DNA from: Adiantum capillus-veneris
Lineage: Eukaryota > Streptophyta > Polypodiopsida > Polypodiales > Pteridaceae
DNA: 60,000 nt
Assembly: GCA_014529385.2 (NCBI GenBank)
Contig: CM043949.1
Coordinates: 111,974,477 to 112,034,476 of the forward strand
Reading direction: 5' to 3'
Shown here: positions 46,672 through 57,130 of the stretch, piece by piece
Position numbering within the stretch: position 1 is the stretch's first letter
Layout: every line of letters begins with the position of its first letter
The notes under the pieces: generated by a model
What the model was told of the DNA's origin: nothing
Databases searched by the model: none
Seen by the model: the letters and a program-made list of their open reading frames with translations, nothing else
Translations under genes and position numbers: made by a program

Positions 46672-47965
46672 TTACCTCATACTTTTGGCAAAGCTCTTCT
46701 GGTCACAGTGCCTTCCTGTAGCTTGTGGTGTTGTTTGCTGGATCTGAATTCTTCTACTGGTGCCCTGGATTGTCAGAGTCTGAATGGCATAGTTGTGAAT
46801 AGCCTGTGCCGTTCGCAGCCATGGGAGTCCCAATAGCATCCCATATGCGACTTGCACATCCAGTACTAGGAAAATTGTCTTGAATTTTTCCTTTCCCACC
46901 CTTATTTGCATATTTTTGATCATCCCGGTTGCCTGCACAACTCTGTGATCGGCCATTAGAACCTTAAAGGGTGCTGGTTTCAAGTTTGTGATACCCATTC
47001 TTTATCGAAGGTGTGCCCCCAGGATGTTTACACCTGCCCCTCCATCCATTATGACACCGGATAGCAGTTCCCATTGTTTCCTGGCTTTGTAGTGTCCCTG
47101 GATTATCACCACTTCATCAACTCTGACATCTGCCAAGGCAACTGTTCTAGCATCGGCTTCAGCCTTTCTTCGCTATCCGATAAATTTTGCTGCTTCAGGC
47201 AAAGTTTTTCTGATGTCTTCTATTGCAACTATCAGTTTCCGAATTCTTTCACAGATCTTACCATGAATTTCTTCTCTCGCTTGATCATAGTTATTATCAA
47301 AACTCAAGGAATTGGGACTATCTTCACAGTGCCAATCCTCTGTTCTAGTGTCTGCTTTGTCCACTTCATTGTCTCCCATTTCAGATAGATCTGATTTGAT
47401 GTTTCCTAGATCTTCCACCAGTCCTTGGACTGTAGCCATCATAGTCTCAGAAATTACAAATCCTGACTGATCTGGCTGTCTTTTCTCAAAAGATTGGGTT
47501 GGTATCTTTTGAATGACTTGAGCATCAAAAATTCTTGGTTGCTCTGGTATCTTCTTGGCTAGATCTTTTGTGATCTTAGCCGCCAGTTCTCTCTGCTCTT
47601 GCCATTCATCGACTACCTTCTCTTTGCCCTTCAACTTCCATACTTCTCTCTACTAAGTCCACTTGCTATTTTTAGGAGTGACTGGTTTTACCGGCTCATT
47701 TGGGATTTCCTCAATGACTACCCCTTTAATGCGTGTAGCTGTGTGTACTAGAACTAGCTCTGGGGCTTTCGCTTTAGTAGCCGCAGTATTGGGTGTCTCT
47801 GGACACTAAGTTGCAAAGTGCCCATACTTGCCACAAGTATAATAATTAAGGCTTCGATTTTGAAAATTACCATAACCGCGGCCTCAGCCAGTACCTCCTT
47901 GGTATCTGTCGCGCCTAGTACTAGTGCCACCGATACCTGATTTCTCCTCTTGGGGTACACTGGTT
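46672..47965 (-). pseudogene. Ty3 gag C-terminus and aspartic protease (element G1)
   Basis: Minus strand. A zinc-knuckle remnant reads YYTCGKYGHFAT*C near 47810, with its first Cys changed to Tyr and a stop before the last Cys. A 153-codon open frame (47634-47173) rich in Glu/Lys follows. The protease active site MDGGAGVNIL is at about 47050-47020. KPAPFKVLMADHRVVQATG and VAYGMLLGLPWLR follow in 46998-46672. The right end at 47965 is cut by the hAT insertion; gag continues at 51558. Confidence 0.8.
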
Positions 47966-47973
47966 GTCTCTAC
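47966..47973 (+). repeat. hAT target-site duplication, left copy
   Basis: GTCTCTAC, repeated exactly at 51550-51557. Eight bp is the hAT standard. Confidence 0.88.
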
Positions 47974-47989
47974 CAGAGTAGAATCCGTA

Positions 47990-48043
47990 TGTACGTATGG
48001 TACCTTTCTGTACGGTACAACCGTACGGTACGGTACAGTACGA
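47990..48043 (+). promoter_or_regulatory. Left subterminal GTAC/GTACGG cluster
   Basis: Contains GTACGTATGGTACC and CCGTACGGTACGGTACAGTA. Short subterminal repeats are the usual transposase-binding sites of hAT elements; that role is inferred here. Confidence 0.7.
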
Positions 48044-48340
48044 CATAAAATTTTTTTTTGGGCGTTTTTTGCTCGGACAAATTCCGCTAGGGAGCGCTTC
48101 CAGTTAGGCTTATTAGTGTGAAGGGGGGAAGCCTTAGGCTTTTTTAATTGACCACTGTAACTAAAGAGTCTTTGTTCTGTTACAGAGAAGTCTGCAGAGC
48201 AGTGCACAGAGTCCTGCAGATCCGAGCTATGCGCGTGAAAAGGTACTGCTTCTGCCACCATGCACTCCTTACTCTTCTCTCGCACTCCATACTTCTCATG
48301 TGCGTGCACTCTTTTGCATTTGCAATGTGCAGGATTCATT

Positions 48341-51101
48341 ATGCCGCGTAAAACCAACCCCAACTGGTCGCTCCACACCAATGTTTTGAGGATCATCACG
48401 ACCACTTCTCAGCAAGGTTCTGGTACACGCTTATGGCAATGCAAGTATTGTGGGGACCAATACACCAACACTATTACGCGAGTCAAAAAGCACTTGACAG
48501 GCATCGGGTGCACTGATCAGATTGGTGCATGTGAGAAAATACCACCACCTTTGAGGGAGCAGCTTATTCAAGAGTATTTTCTTGTTGGTGCTCCTGCTTT
48601 GAGAGGTGCTCCCAGCACACAGGATGCTTTACATGATGCTTTTGTTGGAGAGCTGGAGTCTTTAGGTGCGGAGACAGAGGTTGGAGGAGGTTCGCCCTCC
48701 ATGCAACCCCCTACTTCCAGGAAGAGAGCACGTGTTGGTGGTGAAGGTGAGGATTCCTTGCCACGTGAAAAAGGTACATCTGAAACATCAACGCAGACCA
48801 CTTTGCCTAGTCGCATCTCTTCTCAGGCTTGGGTGAAAGAGCGTCAGAGGGTGGCAGAGATGGAGATATGTCGCACTCTTATTGAGTGCAACATATCTTT
48901 CAATGTTTTGCACGCAGATCAGTGGAAAAGAATGGTAAAAGCCATTGCACAGGTGGGGCCTACTGAGACATGGACAGGTCTTGATTACACAAAGATGCGC
49001 ACCACTATGTTAGATGAACAAAAGGCCTTAATTGACAAGGCGCTTACGCCTGTGAAAGCTGGATGGAAGGAGTTTGGATGCACCATTATCTCAGATGGTT
49101 GGGTAGACATACGCAAACGACACATAATCAATATTCTTGTGTCTTCTGCTTTGGGCACCTATTTCTTGCGTGCTGTGGATGCAGGAAAACTAGGGGAAAA
49201 GATCACGGCTGAGTTTATTTTTGGTCACATCAAAACAGCCATAGAGGAGGTTGGCAAGGAGAATGTTGTGAAGGTGGTGACAGATAATGCAGCTAATTGC
49301 AAGGCAATGGGATTTATGGTGGAGCAACATTTTCCTAGCATAGTGTGGACTCCATGTGCTGCACATTGTTTGGATTTTCTCATGGAGGATATTGGCAAAC
49401 TTTCATGGGTGCAGCCCATAGTTGCAGATGTAGTCAAGGTCACCACATTCTTTCGCAAGAAACATCAGGCTCTTGCTATCTTCCGCAGCCATAGCACTTT
49501 GGATATGGTTCGACCTTCAAAAACCAGGTTTGCCTACATTTACTTGGTTTTACAGAGGCTCTACAAACTTAGAGATCCACTACTACAGACAGTGGTGGAT
49601 CCAAAATGGCGAGGCATGTCAAGATCGCAGGATGAATCTACAAAATACTTGCAGAGGCGGATCCTTGATGAGAGCTTTTGGCAAGAAGTGCACGCTCTTT
49701 CAGTGGCACTCAAGCCAGTCTACGTCCTCCTTCGATTGACGGATATGGAGGGATCGACCTTGGGACTAGTCTATCATCTGTTTATGCAGATGAAAGACCA
49801 CGTTTCCAAATGCGATCTGTTGACTATTGATCGGTAAGGGTTCCTCATGTTTTAATGGTTGTAACTTGTCTATTTTAGCCATCAAGTCTAAGTTATAACA
49901 GTTAACTTGTATTGACAAGTTGTTTTGATATTTCAGCCGATCAGATTTATTGGGATGTGTTGAGAGCCGCTGGACTTTCATGAGCCGTCCCATACATGCG
50001 ATGGCTGCCATGCTTCATCCTCTCTACAGGTCGCCAGAGCTATGGAGTGATACCTTGCTTAGCACAAAACAATCATAGTATGTTGGGCTCATGTTTTCAG
50101 AGGATGATCAACTTGGGATAGACAAGGAATTCACCAACTACATGAATGGCATATGAGCTTCTTTCACGAGAGCAGTTTCTTTGAGGAAGGAAGCCACAAA
50201 GTATCCTTTGACGTGGTGGCACTCGTATGGGAGAGTTGGTCTTCCCAACCTCTCACGCATTGCTCTTCGTATCCTTTCCCAGGTTAGGAAACTGCCATCC
50301 ATGATTACATTGTATATATCATTTTAAACTTCTGACTTCATCTTTATATTACTTGACACTTGTCACTCTCTTGCTGATGATTGCGCTCTTGCTTGATCAC
50401 TGAGCAGGATTGCTCGGCTGGAGCATGTGAGCGCAATTGGAGTGCTTACTCTCTCATACACATGAAGATTCGAAATCGCCTTAGCACTTCTCAGTTGGAG
50501 AAGTTGGTGTATTGCAGAGCCAACATGAGGCTCGTGCGGAGTTACCATTCTTTGGGGCAACCCAAACAGGTAATTACCTTGATGTTGGCCACTGTAAACT
50601 CAACTGCAAGCATATGCCATAAATAAGTCAGTTTAACTTTATTTTACTCTTCAACAGGTTGATGCGACAGAGCTGAAAATGGTAGATGATCCTAGACCAG
50701 AGGAGGTGGACCGACAGATTAGAGACGAGCAGGAGTAGATTCTGAGAGAGCTGCATAGAGAGCTCGAGAGCGTGGATCATCGTGTGACTAGATCACGTGC
50801 ACGAGCTCTTAGCCTTCCTCTACGCACGATGGGAGGAGATCCAGACACTGTGAGACGAGAGAGTATTCGCAGGGGGAAGCTTCCTATTTGCTCCATTCAC
50901 AGGCGAGCGAATGAAGCTGTCCGGCTCATCCATGCAGAGATTGCTGATATGCCTAAGGAGGCTTGTGGTGCAGAGGTGCTTGTACCAAAGTTGACATATG
51001 CTGAGCCTGACCCTGAGTTTGATGAGGAGGGCAATGTCCTTGATGATGGGGGCTTGCTCTCTACCGACGATTCATCTTCCGCATCTGACACAGACTTTTG
51101 A
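48341..51101 (+). pseudogene. hAT transposase (BED finger, DUF659, hAT dimerisation), three in-frame stops
   Basis: Exons 48341-49833, 49937-50282, 50408-50569 and 50658-51101 obey GT-AG and keep phase; about 814 codons. The start MPRKTNPNW is chosen because the BED finger follows directly: WQCKYC...KKHLTGIGC (C34, C37, H51, C57). DUF659/RNase H-like core: SDGWVD (D252), VTDNAANCKAMG (D315), WTPCAAHCLDFLMEDIGKL. Then SRWTFMSRPIHAMAAMLHPL, WWHSYGRVGLPNLSRIALRI and the dimerisation block CERNWSAYSLIHMKIRNRLS. Stops: TAG 50076, TGA 50154, TAG 50736, all in frame with homologous sequence continuing after them. It would excise and reinsert the element, but this copy is inactive unless the stops are bypassed. 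Confidence 0.9.
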
Positions 51102-51464
51102 GGCCGTACGTCTTAGTGCACACTGGTGACTTCATGCTTTGGAGGACAGGCTGCAGCAGACTTTTATTGTTATTATGGCATTGTAGTATTTCACAGTACT
51201 TTGTTTTGGATCTTGATTCAGTTTGTATGGTATATGTCCACTTCTGGCTAATGCCATGGACATGATGTTTGAACTTTGTAGTTGTTATTTGGTCTTATGA
51301 TTTATGGTCATTGGTTTTTTCATTGAGTATTGAATCTTGAGTCATTAAGTTCTTTGATCAATATGTTCATTTTAAGCATTGCATTGTTAATGAGGCTGAA
51401 TTTTGAAAGGTCTGTGAACTTAAATTTAGTGTAATTGTCTTTTTTTACAAATGGTTCGTACCTA

Positions 51465-51537
51465 TCACGTACCTAAAGGTTGGTTCAGTACGAAAGTACG
51501 TTCCGTACGTACCTAAACCGTACCGTACACTACGTAC
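51465..51537 (-). promoter_or_regulatory. Right subterminal GTAC cluster
   Basis: At least seven GTAC words, including CGTACGTACC and CCGTACCGTACAC, mirror the left cluster. Confidence 0.7.
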
Positions 51538-51549
51538 CTTTCCACCTTG

Positions 51550-51557
51550 GTCTCTAC
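51550..51557 (+). repeat. hAT target-site duplication, right copy
   Basis: GTCTCTAC, identical to 47966-47973. Confidence 0.88.
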
Positions 51558-52663
51558 CATAGCGGGTTCCGCATGGGTAAACGCCGCTAGAGACCAATAC
51601 TTTCCCTTCTTGAAGTGATGAATTCGAATGCCACAATTGTTCCATAAATGACCATATGCTTTGCAATAAGTACAGTGTGGACATTAATTGGAAACATGAT
51701 CTTTAGATTTGCACCTTGAGCACCAGGTTTCCATTCTTTTAATTGGTTGTTTGGTCTGGATGATTTCAACAATATGTCGGGCCATTTCATCAAGCTTCCT
51801 GGACCAAGACCCTGTCTTAACCTTATCCTTGCTCTTTTCATCTGAGTTGTTGTGTCAGAGCTATTGGAGATCTCACTAGAATCGAAATTCTCAGTGGAAG
51901 AACTACTACTGCTAGACCTCCTCTTCTTGTGGCTTCTCTCCTTCTTAGCTTGTTGTTCAAGCTTCAGAGCTCTCTACACCAAATCATTAAATTTCTTTGT
52001 TGGTGCAGGTACCTCTTGTTCTCTGAGATTCTTACTATGGAACCCATTTAAAAACCATGCGTGTAGCCTCTTTTTTGATGGTGGCTCCTTCAACTGCCTG
52101 GTTAACTCCTTGATCTTCTCTACATAACTTCTCACTGACAACTGCCCTTGTCTAATCTTATCTAGCTCGCAGAGGATGTCCTCAATTGGGGGGTGCACTA
52201 TGTAATCATGTTAATGTCTAACGTGAGTTCAAAAGGAGGGGTTTTAAAATGCAAAAAATTTAGGCAAATTCATAGAGATACATTAAAATAAGGGGTTTTA
52301 ATATTCAATTTTAATAAAATTTTCTAAAATAAGGGGTCATTTTATTCATACATACATGTTAAAAAAGGGTTTTTTTTAATACCCTGCAACGCACGTTATA
52401 TAGGGGGGTACTGAATGGTGAACCCCCCGAGTGTCCTCATCACCCCTGTTGTCTGAATACTCCAGTCTGAAAGCCTTGAGCAATTTGTTGTATGACCTGA
52501 GTTGGCAAGCTGGGTAATGGTAATACCTTTCCTTGCTGCATCTTTTAGTGTCTTTGAGGAAAATATTCTCCTCAGTCATCTTCATCAATATTCTTGACTC
52601 AGCATGCATCATGAATACTATATCCTTTCTCAAACAACATACATGAATGCGTGCACAATGCAT
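51558..52663 (-). pseudogene. Ty3 gag N-terminal part (element G1), tandem zinc knuckles
   Basis: Minus strand. A gag-type stretch IRQGQLSVRSYVEKIKELTR...LHAWFLNGFHSKNLREQE (52198-51974) is followed by two CCHC motifs: CSRCKSKDHVSN*C (near 51710, stop before the last Cys) and CTYCKAYGHLWNNC (51674-51633, intact). A third lies beyond the hAT insertion at 47810. Further upstream a 95-codon frame (52663-52376) is probably the gag start. AT-rich DNA at 52199-52375 with near-repeated AAGGGGTTTT words separates the two and may be a small insertion. Confidence 0.75.
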
Positions 52664-52715
52664 AACTAACCCGACTAGTATCAGGCTTTAGGCTATCCCC
52701 ATAACCTTGAGCATA

Positions 52716-52728
52716 GGCTCTGATACCA
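52716..52728 (-). other. Primer-binding site of element G1 (initiator tRNA-Met)
   Basis: Minus strand TGGTATCAGAGCC, an exact match to the usual plant iMet site, two bases from the LTR edge at 52731. Confidence 0.88.
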
Positions 52729-52730
52729 GG

Positions 52731-53038
52731 TGATAGATACCCCTTCGCAGGGGTCTATGCACAAAATATGTAATTTACACCTTTATACAATTTTTAATTA
52801 TACATCAAAGTTGCGGAAGCATTTGCATAGGGGAGGAGTTCTCATTTGCATAGGGAAGCATTTGCATAGGGGAGAAATTCTCAGCACCCGACCAAGCATG
52901 GAGTTTAGGCCATGAGCCGGACTGCATCGAGAGGCACCTAACGACTAGTGCTACTTATGAATGGGTGTTATGAATGAAAGCGTACTCAAGAAAAATATAA
53001 CATTGTGGAGGGTGAATATATGTGTACACCATATTGAG

Positions 53039-53130
<92 letters not shown>

Positions 53131-54648
53131 AGTGAAGAGGTGAAATAGAGTGCACAGAAACGTGAGAGAATGACAACAGAGAATCTTTAAATGCCCTGTT
53201 TAAATGAAACAGGCAATCATGTATGAATGCAATGACAAAATCTGGGTAAACCATAACATCAAAAATTTATGACGACCAAATAACTAGCAGAGCACCGGAC
53301 CATGTGTAGGGATCGATCGGTCCACCCATCCACATCCGCTCTACTACAAACAGAGAGAATTTCACTTTGCTGGTAGCGAGCTAGAACACCTCCAACCTAC
53401 CTGAGCCAGACATAAGATGAGGCCGCTTCACCTCCCTCCATGAACCCGAGCTATGAAAGGATCCCCAGGTTCAGTAGGGGGTAGGGTATCAACACCAACC
53501 ATACCAGTTTAGGCACCATTCCTCTTTGATGCCGAGCATCGGGTGTTTAGGCAAAGCCAAGGAAATATCCACGATGTGTTAGCCATGTAGGTCATTCAAT
53601 CCCCGACGCATTAACTTTATAGACGAGCCTAACAAAAAAGAAGAAGACCTAGGCAACACCGCCGATCTAGCAAAGCCCCAGGTCAACGACCCTTTAGTCT
53701 AAGGCTCCTAGTCTTGTAACGACGCTACCATGAGAAACATAACACGTGAGTCCAATCACAATGGTACTTTCCATATGCACAAACAATCCTTTTTCAAACA
53801 GTTGGATTGTACAGGGTCTCTACCCTTACACGTCTGCCATAAACCATCTAGATCACTTCATGATCTAATCCCAAAAACCATAAACCATAATCCAACCATA
53901 TCACACGGGTGAACACACTACCCAACTTGGGCGAGGCACGACCAATCCTGCATAATAACCACTTTAAAACATAACATGGCTGCAAAAATTTCGATAGCAT
54001 TTTAGCAGCATAACCATATCCAAAAAAAAAACTCGTAAGTCACACTGGCTTCCACCATAAAATCAAAATAACCATAATCCATAAGGGAATCTCAGTCCTT
54101 AAATATAAATCATAACCACGTTGAACCAACCCCCACACTTGGAGTTTGAAATATCCCTTGTAATCAATTGGAGTCCATACACATGTGACTCTCTTAAAAC
54201 GTGATTCTTTCATGCATAAAAAGAGTCCGATTAGCAACTAATCATGATATAAAAATCCAATTTTGACAACATCCAACCATGCAAAGTTGATGCATCACAT
54301 TTGCACTTCACCTCCCTAGCACATAGAGCTAGTTTTAACCTAGAAAGATGGAAAGCAATCATAACCATGCATATGAGGCATCCACATCAATCCATACATT
54401 CCCATACATCATATGATAACATTCCATCACCATAAACATGATGCAAAACAGCTCCGACCTTTAGGTCAACCATAAACCATAACTTCACACATATACAAAA
54501 ATAATTTTTTGGCATTTTTGGGAGCATGCAAAACATGCAAATGAAAGTATTTGACTTCAAACCAATGCATCAAGCTCATCTCCATAATATAGACTATCAC
54601 TCTATCACATCACTTCACCCATATGGTACTCACACAACAAATGATAAC
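52731..54648 (-). mobile_element. 5' LTR of element G1 (part, outer end unresolved)
   Basis: Begins on the + strand TGATAGATACCCCTTCGCAGGGG, with a small hairpin ACCCCTTCGCAGGGGT, directly outside the primer-binding site. It holds a (GA)n at 53042-53127 and many ACCATAA-type words, and no gene. The gag-only LTR element at 54649 appears to be inserted in it, because similar AACCATAA-rich sequence resumes at 57131. Confidence 0.6.
53042..53127. repeat. (GA)n microsatellite
   Basis: About 43 perfect units within the LTR of element G1. Confidence 0.97.
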
Positions 54649-55048
54649 TATTACGGCATTAGCCGCACATGCGGTCCTGCGGTTCTGCGGAGGTCTGGAC
54701 ACTGCCGATCAGGAGTCATGTGGTATGCGGCGGCCGTAGCGGCAGTTCTTCACAGGATGTCATGGGACAGGAGTGTGTGAACCGTTCCCGATCTGCGCTG
54801 GAGTAGCGGTTGTATATGGAGGGGCATACTTGTCTTTTGATGTAACTTAACCAATCTCTATGATATTCATGGCATCTACTATTGTACTCTGTGTTTGGAT
54901 CATACATGAATGAAGCAAGAGGTGTTCTGTGCTTGCGTATTGTGTACTTACTTCTATTGTCATTCTATATGTTGATGTTCATATAATGTAGTTGCGGGTA
55001 ATCATTCCCGTAATGCCTATTGCTCATGTGAGGGCAATAGCCATTACA
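54649..55048 (+). mobile_element. 5' LTR of the gag-only element
   Basis: 400 bp. Contains CCGCACATGCGGTCCTGCGG (self-complementary words) and GTAATCATTCCCGTAATGCC near the end. See the element entry for boundaries. Confidence 0.9.
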
Positions 55049-55050
55049 TC

Positions 55051-55066
55051 TGGTGACCACGATGCG
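55051..55066 (+). other. Primer-binding site of the gag-only element
   Basis: TGGTGACCACGATGCG, two bases after the LTR, begins with TGG as expected for a tRNA CCA end. The tRNA species was not identified. Confidence 0.7.
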
Positions 55067-55089
55067 TGATGGACGGCCTGCGATGAATA

Positions 55090-56690
55090 TGCATGCGCAC
55101 TAGGTCACAGGGTCCGCCTAACCGTGTGGTTCCAATTGTAGGAAGACGTCGGCGGAGAGGCGGTTCAGATGAATTTGTTTTTTCTTCACCGCAGATTGAG
55201 GAATCTGTATCTCCATCACCAAGCCCGGTGCATGGTAGATAGCTGCGGTGAGCGAGACGTACTCCACACAGTCAGTCATGTCCTCCTGTCGTACGTTCAC
55301 CCTCACCCACACCGGTTGCTCCAGCACCGTCTCCGGTAAGCAGTCGGGGGGTATCTCCGCCACTATCTCCACCTCCTAGTGCTCGTCAGCTTTTTTCGGG
55401 AGGAAGAGGAACAGTTGGGCAAGGGGTGATGGCTCATCCTCAGATTAAGTATATTCGGTTTTGAGGTCTTTCAAGTGAAGACCCTGATGCACATTCGCGC
55501 CAATTCAATAAAGCTTATGGATTGAATCATCCTGGGGTGGTGATTCCGCTCCATCAACAATCAGTGTTTGAATCTACACTCTCGAGGAAAGCTGCGAAAT
55601 GGTTGTCTGAATATCCTGATGATCATTTTCAGACGTATGTTGACAGATCCATTGCGTTTCTACGAAGGTTTTGAACGGAAAAGACTATCCCTCAACATTT
55701 GGAAAAGCTTCGAATGCTCTGGCAGAAGTCATTGCAGCGCTGACCAATTACAGGCATCCGACACTTTTTTTAGCAGACTTGCAGAGTCTATTCGTGCGGC
55801 CTGGCCAACCCTCGCCACACAGGGAAGAGTAAATGAGCTGGAAGCGCAGGTAGCGGCCTCGCAGACTCGCATTGCCGAGTTGTCCACTCAAAATGAAGAG
55901 TTGACTGCCACAACTCACCAGCAAGGGGTAGAAATACAAATGTTACGAGGGACTAATGCCGAGTTTGTGGCCTCTATTCAACAAGAACTTCTTCAATTGA
56001 GAACGCGGCATAGCCTGGCCTCATACTTAGCCTCGCACCCTGGTGATGTAATGATCAATATGAATGACTTGGATGCGTTGGCAGTGGCGATGCAAGAAGA
56101 TCTCCATGTTTTTATGGATAATCAACTACAAAGCTGGAGCGTACGCTTAGCTGCTGAGGTGAGAGCACAGCCACCCACTCAGCAGGTTGTGGTGCAACAC
56201 CCCAAGTCATCCAACCCTGACAGAGGTAAGAGTGTTGTTCCTGAGGGTTTTGATGTTGCTGATTGGGCACAAGCTACAGAGGATTGTGCTGAAGCCCAGG
56301 CTCATGTATCTCGTTTGTAGAAAATGATTTGTCGATTTCGTAAGGAGCGACGTAGGGTCTGTTTTTGGTGGAGACCTTGGCTCATTCTTTTTCTCTCAGT
56401 CTACCACCTTGCCCTCCATTTTGGTCTTCTCTTAATAGATACCTTTCTCGCTATTATCCTTTACATACACCTCTTGCTCCTTTGCCACAGGCACCTCAAT
56501 CTATTTCTTTGCCAACACAGTTTATTCCTCGGGCTCCTTGGCCTGAACATATTGAGATAGATCCACATCTTTTGGATGAGGTCTATCGGGCACATACTGC
56601 AGATTTTAGAGGCTTTGGCTACATTGATATTTTCTCTTCACCAGAGCAGGGTGCAGATCAACAACCGAAACCTTCCAACCGGAGGGGCTG
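55090..56690 (+). pseudogene. Gag-like protein of the non-autonomous element, frameshifted
   Basis: The + strand frame runs in pieces. First, a Pro/Ser-rich N-terminus (SPSPTPVAPAPSPVSSRGVS near 55300). Second, a retrotransposon gag-type helical region (FESTLSRKAAKWLSEYPDDHFQTYVDRSI near 55570-55655). After a frameshift near 55740 comes a coiled coil (RVNELEAQVAASQTRIAELS) and LLQLRTRHSLASYLASHPGD, in an open frame to 56320. Last is a Pro-rich C-terminus (APLPQAPQSISLPTQFIPRA, 56365-56691). There is no zinc knuckle, protease, RT or integrase. The gag would coat the RNA of this element. Confidence 0.65.
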
Positions 56691-56725
56691 AGTGTGGGTT
56701 CGCGCAATCCACCGTGCGTGCCAGG

Positions 56726-57125
56726 TGTTACGGCATTAACCGCACATGCGGTCCTGCGGTTCTCCGGAGGTCTGGACACTGCGGATCAGGAGTCATGTGG
56801 TATGCGGCGGCCGTAGCGGCAATTCTTCACAGGATATCATGGGACAGGAGTGTGTGCACCGTTCTTGATCTGCGCTGGAGCAGCGGTTGTATATGGAGGG
56901 GCATACCTGTCTTTTGATGTAACTTAACCAATCTCTATGATATTCATGGCATCTACTGTTGTACTCTGTGTTTGGATCATACATGAGTCAAGCAAGAGGT
57001 GTTCTGTGCTTGCGTACTGTGTACTTACTTCTATTGTCATTCTATATGTTGATGTTCATATAATGTAGTTGCGGGTAATCATTCCCGTAATGCCTATTGC
57101 TCCTGTGAGGGCAATAGCCATTACA
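56726..57125 (+). mobile_element. 3' LTR of the gag-only element
   Basis: 400 bp, near-identical to 54649-55048, with intact TG...CA ends. Confidence 0.9.
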
Positions 57126-57130
57126 ATAAC

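Larger units (their letters stand above)
47974..51549 (+). mobile_element. hAT DNA transposon, 3576 bp, inserted in a Ty3 element
   Basis: Bounded by the 8-bp duplication GTCTCTAC. The ends are short imperfect inverted repeats: left CAGAGTAGAA, right (complement) CAAGGTGGAA. Subterminal regions are packed with GTAC words: left 47990-48043, right 51465-51537. A spliced transposase gene fills the centre. It interrupts the gag of element G1, which reads on at both sides on the minus strand, so it is younger than that element. Confidence 0.9.
54644..57130 (+). mobile_element. Complete gag-only non-autonomous LTR retrotransposon
   Basis: LTRs 54649-55048 and 56726-57125, both exactly 400 bp, same orientation, few differences. 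Target duplication ATAAC at 54644-54648 and 57126-57130. The 3' LTR starts TGTTACGG and both LTRs end CCATTACA; the 5' LTR start has mutated to TATTACGG. Primer-binding site TGGTGACCACGATGCG at 55051. The 1.7-kb interior encodes only a gag-like protein, so it must use enzymes of another element. This matches the class called TR-GAG. Confidence 0.9.

Noticed and set aside
55118-55372. 84-codon minus-strand frame in the gag-only element
   Set aside because: Antisense of the Pro/Ser-rich gag N-terminus; orientation and composition favour the + strand reading.
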